Below, one piece after another: positions 28,012 through 36,265 of a stretch of 48,005 bases of DNA; position 1 is the first letter of the stretch, and every line of letters begins with the position of its first letter. The notes under the pieces were generated by a model, which was not told the DNA's origin, searched no databases, and saw only the letters and a program-made list of their open reading frames with translations. The stretch comes from an uncultured bacterium (GTDB lineage Bacteria > Bacteroidota > Bacteroidia > Bacteroidales > CAIXTV01). The stretch is taken from positions 1 through 48,005 of the forward strand of contig CAIXTV010000010.1 in NCBI GenBank assembly GCA_903922465.1, read 5' to 3'. The translations under genes and the position numbers were made by a program.

Positions 28012-29313
28012 ATGATAAAACAAATTGTTTTCACAGCCCTTTTGCTTCTAACAATGGGTGTATTCTCATACACACTCTTGAGGCTGATTTCTTTTTTTAA
28101 GCTCACCAAACCTTTTCCCATAAAAGACATTCCTCGTCGCTTTATGTTGATGTTTGAAGTAGCGTTTGTTCAAACTAAAATATTCAGACGTCCTTTGATT
28201 GGACTGATGCACGCCCTTGTGTTTTGGGGCTTTTGTGTCATATTGATTGGAAGTGTTGAAATAATTATTGATGGTCTTTGTGGAATAGAAAAATCGCTAG
28301 CCTTTCTTGGTAAGTTTTATAATGTCATTTTTGCCTCAGGTGATATTTTCGCTTTTCTAATTCTCATCTTTATCATTTTATTCATAAGCAGAAGAGCCTT
28401 TTTAAATATTAAAAGATTCACAGGCGTTGAAATGACCCATAAAAATCATTTGGATGCCTACATCGCGCTAAGCATTATACTCCTGCTTATGGTTTCTCTT
28501 CTAGGGATGAATACTTTTTATGTTACATCGACGAATCCTGCAGAAATCAAAGGCTTGTATCCTGTGAGCAGTTTTTTCGCAGGTTTATTAGGTAGGGGAG
28601 AAGAAGATGCAATGCTTTATCAAATGTTTTGGTGGATGCACATCCTATTAATCTTCGTTTTCGCCAATATCTTGCCCTATTCAAAGCATTTTCATGTGTT
28701 CTTATCGGTTCCGAATGTGTTTTTAAGCAGGTTGGAACCTCTTGGCAAACTTCCTAACATGGAAAGCATTACTACTGAAGTTAAGATGATGATGAATCCC
28801 GAAACTGCCTTTGCTGCTCCCCCTTCAGATGCTCCTCCTTCTCGCTTTGGAGTTAAGGATGTGGAAGATGTTACGTGGAAGAACTATTTCGACTCACTCT
28901 CATGCACACAATGTGGCCGTTGCACCTCTGTTTGTCCTGCTAATTTGACAGGAAAGAAATTATCGCCCCGAAAAGTGATGATGGATTTACGTGCTAGAAT
29001 GAATGAAATTGGTCCACTGTTAGTTAAAAACGGTAAAGATTATACAGATAATAAATCATTGATACGCGATTATATTTCTGCCGAAGAAATTTGGGCTTGC
29101 ACTACCTGCAATGCCTGTGCACAGGAATGTCCAATCAATATTAATCATCCTACTTTGATTGTTGATATGCGACGATTTCTTGTGATGGAAGAAGCTGCTG
29201 CCCCAACTGGTTTGAATGCCATGTTTACGAATATAGAAAATAATGGTGCTCCATGGCAGTTCTCGGGTCAGGACCGTATGCTTTGGGCTAACGAATTATA
29301 TAGCAAGGAATAG
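28012..29313 (+). CDS. membrane 4Fe-4S dicluster protein, EMO-like N-terminal half
   Basis: A 433-residue protein. Five or so membrane helices lie in residues 1-225 (about 3-24, 62-85, 108-128, 148-170, 203-222), with His67 and His210 inside helices as plausible heme b ligands in the style of NarI. The cytoplasmic part has two ferredoxin-type sites: C298, C301, C304, C308 (CTQCGRCTSVC) and C363, C366, C369, C373. The next gene, 3 bp away, supplies CCG domains. Together they match, split in two, the membrane FeS oxidoreductase (EMO, DUF224 type) that carries electrons from EtfAB to menaquinone. HdrC- or GlpC-like alternatives exist, but etfBA and two acyl-CoA dehydrogenases lie within 12 kb. 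Confidence 0.82.
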   Translation: MIKQIVFTALLLLTMGVFSYTLLRLISFFKLTKPFPIKDIPRRFMLMFEVAFVQTKIFRRPLIGLMHALVFWGFCVILIGSVEIIIDGLCGIEKSLAFLGKFYNVIFASGDIFAFLILIFIILFISRRAFLNIKRFTGVEMTHKNHLDAYIALSIILLLMVSLLGMNTFYVTSTNPAEIKGLYPVSSFFAGLLGRGEEDAMLYQMFWWMHILLIFVFANILPYSKHFHVFLSVPNVFLSRLEPLGKLPNMESITTEVKMMMNPETAFAAPPSDAPPSRFGVKDVEDVTWKNYFDSLSCTQCGRCTSVCPANLTGKKLSPRKVMMDLRARMNEIGPLLVKNGKDYTDNKSLIRDYISAEEIWACTTCNACAQECPININHPTLIVDMRRFLVMEEAAAPTGLNAMFTNIENNGAPWQFSGQDRMLWANELYSKE

Positions 29314-29316
29314 ATT

Positions 29317-30114
29317 ATGGAAAATACCAATAAGATAGTTGTGCCTGTGATGGCAGATGTTTTTGCAAAAGGCGAAAAACCTGAATTCCTTTTTTGGGTG
29401 GGATGTGCCGGTGCTTTCGACGACAGATATAAGAAAGTTGTGCGTGCTTTCACCAAGATTTTAACCCATTTCAAAATAGATTATGCCGTGTTGGGAACTG
29501 AAGAAACCTGCACAGGCGATCCTGCCCGTCGTGCCGGAAACGAAATGCTCTATCAGATGCAAGCCCTCACCAATATTGATACTTTCAGTCGCTATGAGAT
29601 TAAAAAGATATTGACCATCTGCCCTCATTGCTTCAATATATTTAAAAATGATTATCCCGACTTAGGTGGAAATTACGAAGTGATACATTACACCCAGTTT
29701 CTGCAAGGCCTTGTTAAGGGCGGGAAACTTAAGATGGATTCGGACGTCTTTCAATCAAAGAAAATCACTTTTCACGACCCATGTTATTTGGGCAGAGCCA
29801 ACAAAGAATATGCTGCCCCACGTGATGTGCTGGATGCTATCCCAGCTGAAAAAGTTGAGATGCATCGCAACAAAAGCTTTGCCTTGTGTTGTGGAGCTGG
29901 TGGTGGACAAATGTTTAAGGAAGCAGAAGCCGGCGAAAAAGAAATCTTTATCGAACGCACCGAAGAAGCCATTGCCACAGGTGCCAACATCATTGCAAGC
30001 TCTTGTCCATTTTGCATGACGATGCTCACCGATGGTTTGAAATATAAAAATAAGGAAGAAGAAATTCAGAATTTAGACATTGCTGAATTGGTGGTGGGTG
30101 CTTTGAATTTATAG
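29317..30114 (+). CDS. CCG-domain (Fe-S)-binding protein, EMO-like C-terminal half
   Basis: A 265-residue cytoplasmic protein with two cysteine-rich CCG-type repeats. First: C30, C65, C102 and C105 (WVGCAG, EETCTGDPARR, ICPHC). Second: C156 (HDPCYLGR), C191-C192 (CCGAGGG), C230 and C233 (SSCPFC). CCG repeats bind the unusual clusters seen in heterodisulfide reductase HdrB and its relatives. ATG is 3 bp after the upstream stop, so translation is coupled. I read it as the catalytic partner of the membrane dicluster protein, receiving electrons from reduced EtfAB. Direct proof of partner and acceptor is lacking. Confidence 0.85.
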   Translation: MENTNKIVVPVMADVFAKGEKPEFLFWVGCAGAFDDRYKKVVRAFTKILTHFKIDYAVLGTEETCTGDPARRAGNEMLYQMQALTNIDTFSRYEIKKILTICPHCFNIFKNDYPDLGGNYEVIHYTQFLQGLVKGGKLKMDSDVFQSKKITFHDPCYLGRANKEYAAPRDVLDAIPAEKVEMHRNKSFALCCGAGGGQMFKEAEAGEKEIFIERTEEAIATGANIIASSCPFCMTMLTDGLKYKNKEEEIQNLDIAELVVGALNL

Positions 30115-30225
30115 GAAGAATTGACAAGCTATTTCTGAAGTTTTAATGTTGATGAAAGTCCTATTCATCATATTAATGTTAAAGTTTTTTATACCTGATA
30201 CTGATTAAAACCTACTTTATAGCCC

Positions 30226-30432
30226 GTGAAAATAATAGTAGAAATTCCTGATAGTAAAGCTGATTTCTTTATAGAATTGCTTAATAATCTTAAGCATGTT
30301 AAATTCAAAATAATTTCTACAGAAAAGGCTCAATTGATTGAAGAGATTAAAGAGGCTGTTGACAATCTAAATCTCGTAAAGCAGAACAAAGTCAAGGCAA
30401 ATCCTGCAAAAGATTTAATTGATGAATTGTAA
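30226..30432 (+). CDS. small antitoxin-like protein (68 aa, GTG start)
   Basis: A 68-residue acidic/basic protein starting with GTG. The first strand KIIVEIPDSKADFFIELLNNL and the Lys/Glu-rich helix after it resemble small Bacteroidota proteins often called antitoxins (general recollection). A short LIDEL tail follows. No toxin gene lies next to it: the following 227 bp are gene-free and hold an inverted repeat. Function not demonstrated. Confidence 0.6.
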   Translation: MKIIVEIPDSKADFFIELLNNLKHVKFKIISTEKAQLIEEIKEAVDNLNLVKQNKVKANPAKDLIDEL

Positions 30433-30469
30433 AGCAATGTCTTTTAGTAGAGCTTTAAATTCAGAAGGA

Positions 30470-30561
30470 ACCACATAGGCACAGTAGATACATAGAAATT
30501 CACATAGAAAAATTGTACATAAAATCTATGTGAAACCTATGTTCCTATGATCCTATGTGGT
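30470..30561. repeat. long imperfect inverted repeat built of ACATAG/CTATGT
   Basis: Left arm 30470-30507 contains CCACATAG, TACATAG and CACATAG; right arm 30526-30561 contains CTATGTG, CTATGTT, CTATGAT and CTATGTGG. The inner pair TTCACATAG/CTATGTGAA and the outer pair CCACATAG/CTATGTGG are perfect. The loop is about 18 nt. It sits between the ends of two convergent small genes and could act as a bidirectional terminator or a folded RNA; it also has the look of a dispersed intergenic repeat. Confidence 0.75.
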
Positions 30562-30659
30562 AGAGGAATAGAAGATTTTTGCTTAACTAAACGATATTGA
30601 TGGGTAAGTTTTATTTTCGGAATTTTTCGTTTTAAAATCTTATTTGAGTTTTTATAGCC

Positions 30660-30872
30660 CTAATAAGTAACTCCATGTTTTTTGAATTCTTCTTCTATCG
30701 TTTTTTCCGATGCTAATTCGCTTGATAATCCTTCTTCTATCAACTTAGCCATTAACTCCTCCTGGTAATCATCTTCGTCGATGATGCGCATTTTTGCATC
30801 TGTAAAAGCGGAGACTAATTTTTTAAAGATAGGTATTTCTTGTTCTTTTATCTTAATTATGACGATACTCAT
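30660..30872 (-). CDS. second small antitoxin-like protein (70 aa)
   Basis: A 70-residue protein. It starts with a beta-strand (SIVIIKIKEQEIPIFKKLVSAF) of similar layout to the 68-aa protein at 30226, then DAKMRIIDEDD and an acidic helix with LIEEGLSSELASEKTIEEEFKKHG. The two genes are convergent on the inverted repeat at 30470-30561. No toxin partner is adjacent: upstream (30873-30960) is empty and the next gene is a lipoprotein. Probably an orphan antitoxin-type regulator; low certainty. Confidence 0.55.
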   Translation of the reverse strand: MSIVIIKIKEQEIPIFKKLVSAFTDAKMRIIDEDDYQEELMAKLIEEGLSSELASEKTIEEEFKKHGVTY

Positions 30873-30960
30873 GGTTGTTGAGTTTATGAAGATATCCTTT
30901 TTTTATCCAGTTGAATTAATCCCATCAATTTCTATGGAAATTAAAAAATGCAGTAACTTA

Positions 30961-31500
30961 TTAAAAATTGATTTTACAATAAAATGTATCACATTGCATA
31001 CGAACTGTGTCGGGTTCAATTCCACCAGGTATGCCATTAATCATTGTTGCTTTAAAAAAACCAGATAATGTATTCGTTAGGCTATCAATATGAACACGAA
31101 TATAATTATTTAATGAATCACTTTCATAAATATTATATGTAGCATAAATTGCATCTGGATTTGTATAGCAACAAACTTTCATATAACCTATTTCGCATAA
31201 ACTATCTGAATTTTGATAGGAGTGTAAGCGATAGGTGCCATTTTTCAGTAAGGTAACTCCTATATCAAGGGGATAATAATAATAATTGGCATCCGTATTA
31301 TTCATATTAATTACCAATCCCAAATAGCTTAATCCTCTTTTTACTTGAAAATATTTTGGAATACTTACACCATTAATATTTACGTTGGTAATATTTCCCC
31401 AACTTAAAAAATCGGGCTGGAATGTATCAGGTTTTGGTGGATTTTCTACCCTACATGAGAATAAGAAAACAAGTGAAATCAATATAAAATAATATTTCAT
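30961..31500 (-). CDS. small lipoprotein of unknown function
   Basis: A 179-residue lipoprotein from the ATG at 31500 (MKYYFILISLVFLFSC, lipidated Cys at residue 16). An upstream ATG at 31542 adds 14 residues in front of the signal and is unlikely. The mature part is rich in Tyr, Asn and Asp and beta-strand-like, with a small cluster of Cys (CEIGYMKVCCY, MQCDTFYC). No domain recognised. It follows the T9SS-sorted protein and may be the last gene of a three-gene exported set (34084 to 30961). Confidence 0.7.
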   Translation of the reverse strand: MKYYFILISLVFLFSCRVENPPKPDTFQPDFLSWGNITNVNINGVSIPKYFQVKRGLSYLGLVINMNNTDANYYYYPLDIGVTLLKNGTYRLHSYQNSDSLCEIGYMKVCCYTNPDAIYATYNIYESDSLNNYIRVHIDSLTNTLSGFFKATMINGIPGGIEPDTVRMQCDTFYCKINF

Positions 31501-31557
31501 GTTAGCAAGCGTATGCTTTGGGTTTGTAAGAAGGATAAACAACTTAATACATAAGAT

Positions 31558-33108
31558 TTATTTTTTAATAAAGCTTGATTTAAAAAGTATTCCTTGTTTT
31601 GTTTCAATAATAAATTGATAAATCCCTGCTGTAAGAAGAGAGGTATTTACCATAAATTCATTTGAAGATAAGTCAACTTGATCGCTTTTTACTTTTCTGC
31701 CTTGCATATCAAATATTGAATAATATAAATTTTCAGGTAAATTATTTGATTCAGAAATGATTTTTAAATAATCATCTGTTGGATTTGGATAAATAGTAAA
31801 GCTAAGAATTTTCGGAAACGAATATTCAATATTGGATGTTAAATGACCATTAGCATCTAATTTTAGTAGAAATAAATCGAACTGCTGAGTACCACCTAAA
31901 AACCAATCATAAATACCAGCACTTATCAGGCAACCACCATCTGTAGTGGCAGTCACATGATAACAGTAATAGTAAGAATCCCATCCAAAATATTTAACCC
32001 AATTTATTAATCCTGTATTGATATTAATGTTATAAACCATTAGGGCTGTATTGTGATTCCCGAAAATGCTGCTAAAATCATTATTAAAAGTACCTACAAA
32101 ATAAACACTATCCGTATTTATTTTATCAATACATTGATAACCCATCATCTGCAATGTATCTGGATTTATTATTTGTATTGTATCTATTATATCTACACTT
32201 GATTTTCTTAGAACTAATAATACTCCTTTAATATTGCTAAATGGGTCATCATACTTTTCGGGAGAAATGTAGCAAGAATCATTAATTTTTGTAAATGTTG
32301 TACCTACTGCTGAAGCAACCAAAGGCATAGGTCTTGTAATAGTATCGGTAATGTTTAAGCTTGACTTAGAAATTTTATAAGTGTAATAATGCTCGTAACA
32401 AGCAGTTAGAATAAAATTGTCAAATTCAATCGCTTTTACATAAGATTGAAAGAATTGGCTCGAATCATATTTAATATAATTGACTAGATTAAAATTACTG
32501 TCTAATTTCATAAGACTAATAAGTGCTTTATGTGTATCTGAAATATGATACAATTCAATAAATGTCTGTTTGACATTCATATTCATAACTTTAACAATAT
32601 ATCTATCTATTGAGTCCGGTAAAGAAGTTATTTTTTTTGATAATATATTAAATCCCGAATCAAGTATTATTTTGAAAGCCGATAATTGTTTTGTAATGAT
32701 GTCTGAGCATATTCCAATCATTTCAATGCAAGTGTCTTTAACAAACAATCGTAAATCAATAATTTTATTACTTAAATTAAAAGTATCAATATTATATGTC
32801 GTATGTTGAGTTCCTAAAGTATTAATTTTAATAATTTTAATCCCTTGAATAGATTTATTTTTATTAGAAAAGGAAATAATGTTTTTAGGATTTGAAAATT
32901 TTAAATCATCAATATTTTCTTTTGAAGGGGTTTCCTCAAAATATGGAACATAATAATTATTTTTAAACTCAATTGCTTCAATTGGGTTAATAGTAGTAGA
33001 AGGGTCGTTAAAACGAATATAAAAACCTTGTGCCAACAAGTTTTGTGAAACTTGCAAGCACAAGGTAATTATCAATAGAAATAAATACTTAATATGTTTG
33101 AATTGCAT
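31558..33108 (-). CDS. exported protein with T9SS type A sorting domain
   Basis: A 516-residue secreted or surface protein. The signal peptide is about 1-26 (ends LLAQ). The middle is an Asp/Asn/Tyr-rich, beta-propeller-like repeat region (recurring strands of the kind VYFVGTFNND, ISAGIYDW). The last about 75 residues are the classic C-terminal type IX sorting domain: FTIYPNPTDDYLKI, then YSIFDMQGRKV and a final ...AGIYQFIIETKQG. So it is exported across the outer membrane and anchored or released. Its first 20 bp overlap the 3' end of the upstream lipoprotein gene, implying translational coupling. Ligand or activity unknown. Confidence 0.85.
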   Translation of the reverse strand: MQFKHIKYLFLLIITLCLQVSQNLLAQGFYIRFNDPSTTINPIEAIEFKNNYYVPYFEETPSKENIDDLKFSNPKNIISFSNKNKSIQGIKIIKINTLGTQHTTYNIDTFNLSNKIIDLRLFVKDTCIEMIGICSDIITKQLSAFKIILDSGFNILSKKITSLPDSIDRYIVKVMNMNVKQTFIELYHISDTHKALISLMKLDSNFNLVNYIKYDSSQFFQSYVKAIEFDNFILTACYEHYYTYKISKSSLNITDTITRPMPLVASAVGTTFTKINDSCYISPEKYDDPFSNIKGVLLVLRKSSVDIIDTIQIINPDTLQMMGYQCIDKINTDSVYFVGTFNNDFSSIFGNHNTALMVYNININTGLINWVKYFGWDSYYYCYHVTATTDGGCLISAGIYDWFLGGTQQFDLFLLKLDANGHLTSNIEYSFPKILSFTIYPNPTDDYLKIISESNNLPENLYYSIFDMQGRKVKSDQVDLSSNEFMVNTSLLTAGIYQFIIETKQGILFKSSFIKK

Positions 33109-34084
33109 AAGGTGGACTAATATATCTTCCTGAAGTTACTTTCATCGAATGGCAAGCATCTGCCGGATTAGTTGTTAGCTGATCACAATAAACATCTACG
33201 CCAAGTAAAATTCTTTTTAACCCTAAAGGAAGAGCGTTAAATTCTGTTTGTACGGTATTTAGAAGATCCCATCCACTCCAAAGCCAAACATTCCAATAAG
33301 AATAACTGAAGGATTCTGAACACAGTCCTCCAGCCCATAGATAATCAGTAAAATCCATTTGCATATATGGCTGCCAATACACATTTGCATAAATATTGTC
33401 TTCATAATAAGGATCTCCCCAAGTTAAGCTGACAATATTATGTATTGCAAATGCATTCGTCCACCTTAATTTAAACTGATTAACAACTTGACCAGAAGAA
33501 TATGCGCCAGAGGAAAGAGGAATTGGAGTACAACCTTGTCCATAAATTGATTTTACACCATATACAATCTTATAAGTTAAGATGTAATTATTATGGTTTA
33601 TTGAGTATTCTTGATCAATTACTGAAATTGAAAGGTTGTCATGCGAAGTAATATTCTCAATAGCCAATTTTAATAGGCTATAAGTGTGACACATGTCAGT
33701 ACCCAATACCATTATATTTTCTTCCTCATCAGTATAAAATGCTAAACTCAAGGTTATAGTGGTATCCTCAATTTTATCAAAAGCTCCGTTAGATCTTAAA
33801 GTAAAGGCATAATTTGCAGATGCCTCAAGAGTCCATAATGCTTGATCTGCATTCCATGGGTTTATTTCATTAGGGTTAGAGTTAATATAATTATACCGAT
33901 CTTTAAAAAATTTAGTAACTAGATCCACAGCTATGCTGTCTGAAGGCGTGTATTCTTCAGAATTATAAATTTTAACAGGTTTTAAGCTATTATTGTCAGT
34001 TTTTACTGTATCTTTAAATTCCTTCTTACATGAGGAAATAAAGAATATCGGTAAAATAAGTATATACCAATATATTTTTTTCAT
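33089..34084 (-). CDS. lipoprotein of unknown function
   Basis: A 331-residue lipoprotein from the ATG at 34084 (signal ends ISSC, Cys at residue 19). An ATG at 34120 would add 12 residues before the signal. The mature part has SIAVDLVTKFFKDRYNYIN, then a Trp/Tyr-rich C-terminal half (WNVWLWSGWDLLNT, WQPYMQMDFTDYLW). No family recognised. It overlaps the T9SS-sorted protein gene and is probably its operon partner, acting at the cell surface. The 34085-34432 stretch upstream holds only a hairpin (34378-34421). Confidence 0.7.
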   Translation of the reverse strand: MKKIYWYILILPIFFISSCKKEFKDTVKTDNNSLKPVKIYNSEEYTPSDSIAVDLVTKFFKDRYNYINSNPNEINPWNADQALWTLEASANYAFTLRSNGAFDKIEDTTITLSLAFYTDEEENIMVLGTDMCHTYSLLKLAIENITSHDNLSISVIDQEYSINHNNYILTYKIVYGVKSIYGQGCTPIPLSSGAYSSGQVVNQFKLRWTNAFAIHNIVSLTWGDPYYEDNIYANVYWQPYMQMDFTDYLWAGGLCSESFSYSYWNVWLWSGWDLLNTVQTEFNALPLGLKRILLGVDVYCDQLTTNPADACHSMKVTSGRYISPPYAIQTY

Positions 34085-34377
34085 TTTATTTAATTTAGTG
34101 TTGCTAATTATATTTCTCACTTTTCAGAAATTGAAGGTAGCTAGCTCCTTAGGAAAAAGATGACATAAAAATTGTTTTTTCATTCATCTTCGTAAAAAAA
34201 CATTTCTCATTTATTTCTTAGCCATTGCAATCAAAGAATATTGCAATGGCAAGATTTTATTCTGTACATAATTTTTGATTTTTTTGGTAAATCTATTTTA
34301 ATTGAATACATAGTACGTTGAATATCTGTATTTATTTTTGCAAAATAAGTTTTCAAAATAGACATTTTTTTCATTAG

Positions 34378-34421
34378 TTTCAACAAGCTCAACTACCGCC
34401 CGGTGGTTGAGCCTATCGAAA
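34378..34421. terminator. 21-bp imperfect hairpin at the 3' end of the 34433 gene
   Basis: Arms 34378-34398 and 34401-34421 pair at 18 of 21 positions (one G-T) around a 2-nt loop, with an uninterrupted inner 12-bp stem. It is 12 bp past the stop of the minus-strand gene and followed, in that gene's direction, by a run of A/T. It could terminate transcription or be a dispersed palindrome. The rest of the about 350-bp gap (34085-34432) shows no other structure. Confidence 0.6.
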
Positions 34422-34432
34422 CCATATTATCA

Positions 34433-35134
34433 TTATGTAATCGTCAATTTAGCAATGATACTAACGGTAGAAACAGGTTTTCCAGTAATTTTACTGGTGT
34501 AAACTGCAATATAATAAGCAGTTTTCCCAATATCAGCAGTTACAAAAGTATGTGAAAATTTACCTTTTTGGGTAACGCCCAAATAAGTCATTTTAAAAAT
34601 ATCGGTAGGTTCTGTTGTACCTACTAAAAGGAATATAGCACAATCTTTAGCACCAGCTGGCAATCTGCTGCCTTTAGTGTTACTGTTAATAACTTCCATC
34701 TCTTGTTTTAGAGACTGATTAGTAGTTAAATTAATAATTGTTGGAATACTATTGTTAATAGTAACAACAGGTGGTGTTTTATCTTCACCCTTCGAACTAA
34801 AACAAAGTGTTTTTACAAAATTAGCATCGCCATCGGCAGCTTTTTGGATAGCCGGAGCCCAATCGCTTGTCATAATATTAGTAACTTCCGTTATTAAATC
34901 TTTAATTTCTCCGGTAAGGTCTTTTACTTTTTGTACTAATACCTTACGTTCAGTGTTCTTGTCGTCAATAGCTTTGATCTTCAGCTTTACAGTAGGTGCA
35001 TCAGGATCTAAACCCGGCACCATAGTAGGATTGTCTTCCTGCGCTTTTACCATTGCTTTGGTTTTTGTCAGGAATCTCCCCAAAGACAGTCCTTTAAGTT
35101 TGACTGTCACAATTAATTTTACAAATACGTTCAT
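34433..35134 (-). CDS. unknown protein with a helical N-terminus and Fn3-like C-terminus
   Basis: A 233-residue protein without a signal peptide. Residues about 20-115 are helical and charged (KIKAIDDKNTERKVLVQKVKDLTGEIKDL). Residues about 155-233 look like a small beta-sandwich, with AGAKDCAIFLLVGTTEP, TYLGVTQKGKFSHTF and DIGKTAYYIAVYTSKITGKP. This resembles Bacteroidota proteins with a helical part followed by a GKTAYY-type domain (recollection only). The gene starts 94 bp from the 21-bp array 3, which lies in its upstream region. Role unknown. Confidence 0.6.
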   Translation of the reverse strand: MNVFVKLIVTVKLKGLSLGRFLTKTKAMVKAQEDNPTMVPGLDPDAPTVKLKIKAIDDKNTERKVLVQKVKDLTGEIKDLITEVTNIMTSDWAPAIQKAADGDANFVKTLCFSSKGEDKTPPVVTINNSIPTIINLTTNQSLKQEMEVINSNTKGSRLPAGAKDCAIFLLVGTTEPTDIFKMTYLGVTQKGKFSHTFVTADIGKTAYYIAVYTSKITGKPVSTVSIIAKLTIT

Positions 35135-35227
35135 TGATAATGTTTTTTAAAATGAATAAAATAATGCTTTGTTTATGTAATAATACATAAGGCAGGTGGC
35201 ATTTCGAACTCATTTAAGGAAAATTTT

Positions 35228-35584
35228 CTTTCAGTTGGAGAAGATTTCACTGAAGATAAACTAACATTATTTAAGGGAAAAATGGCTTTACCCTAAGGGA
35301 AAAGAACTTTTACTAAGGGGATGTATCGTTTTTCTTAAAAGTATAATGGTTTTGCCTGAGGGCAAGGTGACTCATCCCTTGGGCAAAGCGACACAACTTG
35401 TGGGCACGGCTGTTCAACTTGTAAGTAAAACGACTTTGCCCGAGGGTATAAGTGATTTTGCCCTTAAGTAAACTTACTTTACCCGTGGGTAACGCTCCAC
35501 AACTTGCAGGCAACGCTCCACTACTTACGGGCAAAGTCATACAAATTACGGGTAAAACTACTTTGCCCGTAATTATAAATTCAT
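35228..35584. repeat. 21-bp-period tandem array 3 (about 17 degenerate units)
   Basis: About 17 units of 21 bp from near 35228 to 35584, boundaries kept without indels (for example 35270, 35291, 35312, 35333, 35354, 35375, 35396 and onward to 35564). Units are more diverged than in arrays 1 and 2. Many carry a self-complementary core such as TTACCCGTGGGTAA (35478-35491) or TTGCCTGAGGGCAA (35352-35365), or half of it as TTTGCCC or GGGCAAA. The minus-strand frame 35771-35313 (152 codons) crosses it as heptads such as GKITYTL. I do not accept that frame as a gene: no domain, and the openness is explained by the period. The array sits just upstream of the 34433 gene. Confidence 0.85.
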
Positions 35585-35771
35585 ATTTTGAAGGAAAAAT
35601 TGCTTTAATACATTGATATATTGTGTTATCCAAATAATGAGTTCCAAAATTGATATTTGAGAGACTAATAATACCAGATGTTGGAATATTGGATGAAAAT
35701 TTCATTTCTCTTGCAACCGAAAACCGAAATTCAGATTTTGAAATTATAGTATCGAAAGCAAGGGATGACAT

Positions 35772-36265
35772 AAAAATTATTTATCAGTAATAAAAGAGTG
35801 TAAAGGTAAACAATTAAATCGAGCTTTCGTAAATAGCAACAAAAAATAAAAGTTAAAAAAAGTTAAAAAAGTTAAAAAAAATTAATTGAAAATAAAATAA
35901 TTTCTACAGTCCCTATCCTTAGCTCTTTAAGAAAAATTAAAAGTTGAGATTGTTGATAAATAAATTGCATCAACAGTTTTATTTGCCAAAATCCGACATC
36001 ATACTATATATATAAGGAGTGTTCTTTCGGAATAAATGAAGAAAAAATAGGAGTTTGAACACTAAGAACACTAAGATTTACACAAGGGACACGAAGAGAT
36101 TAATGCTAAATCACCTCAATCAACATAAAATATATCAAACAAAAAAAAGCCTCAAACCAACAAAAGTTCACCCTTTGCTGCCTTGAGACTTGTATCCTGG
36201 AATTTGAGACTTGGGACTTATTCCCAGACTTTTCCTCCTGACGCCTGACGTCTGACCCCTGTCGC
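35772..36265. other. gene-free stretch before etfA
   Basis: About 494 bp without a credible gene. It includes a slipped simple repeat (AAAAAAGTT type, 35842-35884), a phrase ACACTAAGAACACTAAG near 36057 like the dispersed 'acacaaag' intergenic repeats, and copies of the GGGACTTG/GAGACTTG phrase near 36185-36220 that recall 960-1180. No clear terminator for etfA was seen. Confidence 0.5.

Noticed and set aside
28012-30114. Succinate dehydrogenase or glycerol-3-phosphate dehydrogenase subunits
   Set aside because: No flavoprotein subunit is present, and the CCG repeats plus NarI-like membrane part fit the EMO/Hdr type better.
30433-30659. A toxin gene paired with the 68-residue protein
   Set aside because: No open frame of useful length; the space is taken by the inverted repeat.
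35313-35771. 152-codon minus-strand gene across array 3
   Set aside because: No domain or signal; most of the frame is the heptad translation of the 21-bp repeat, which stays open because 21 is a multiple of 3.
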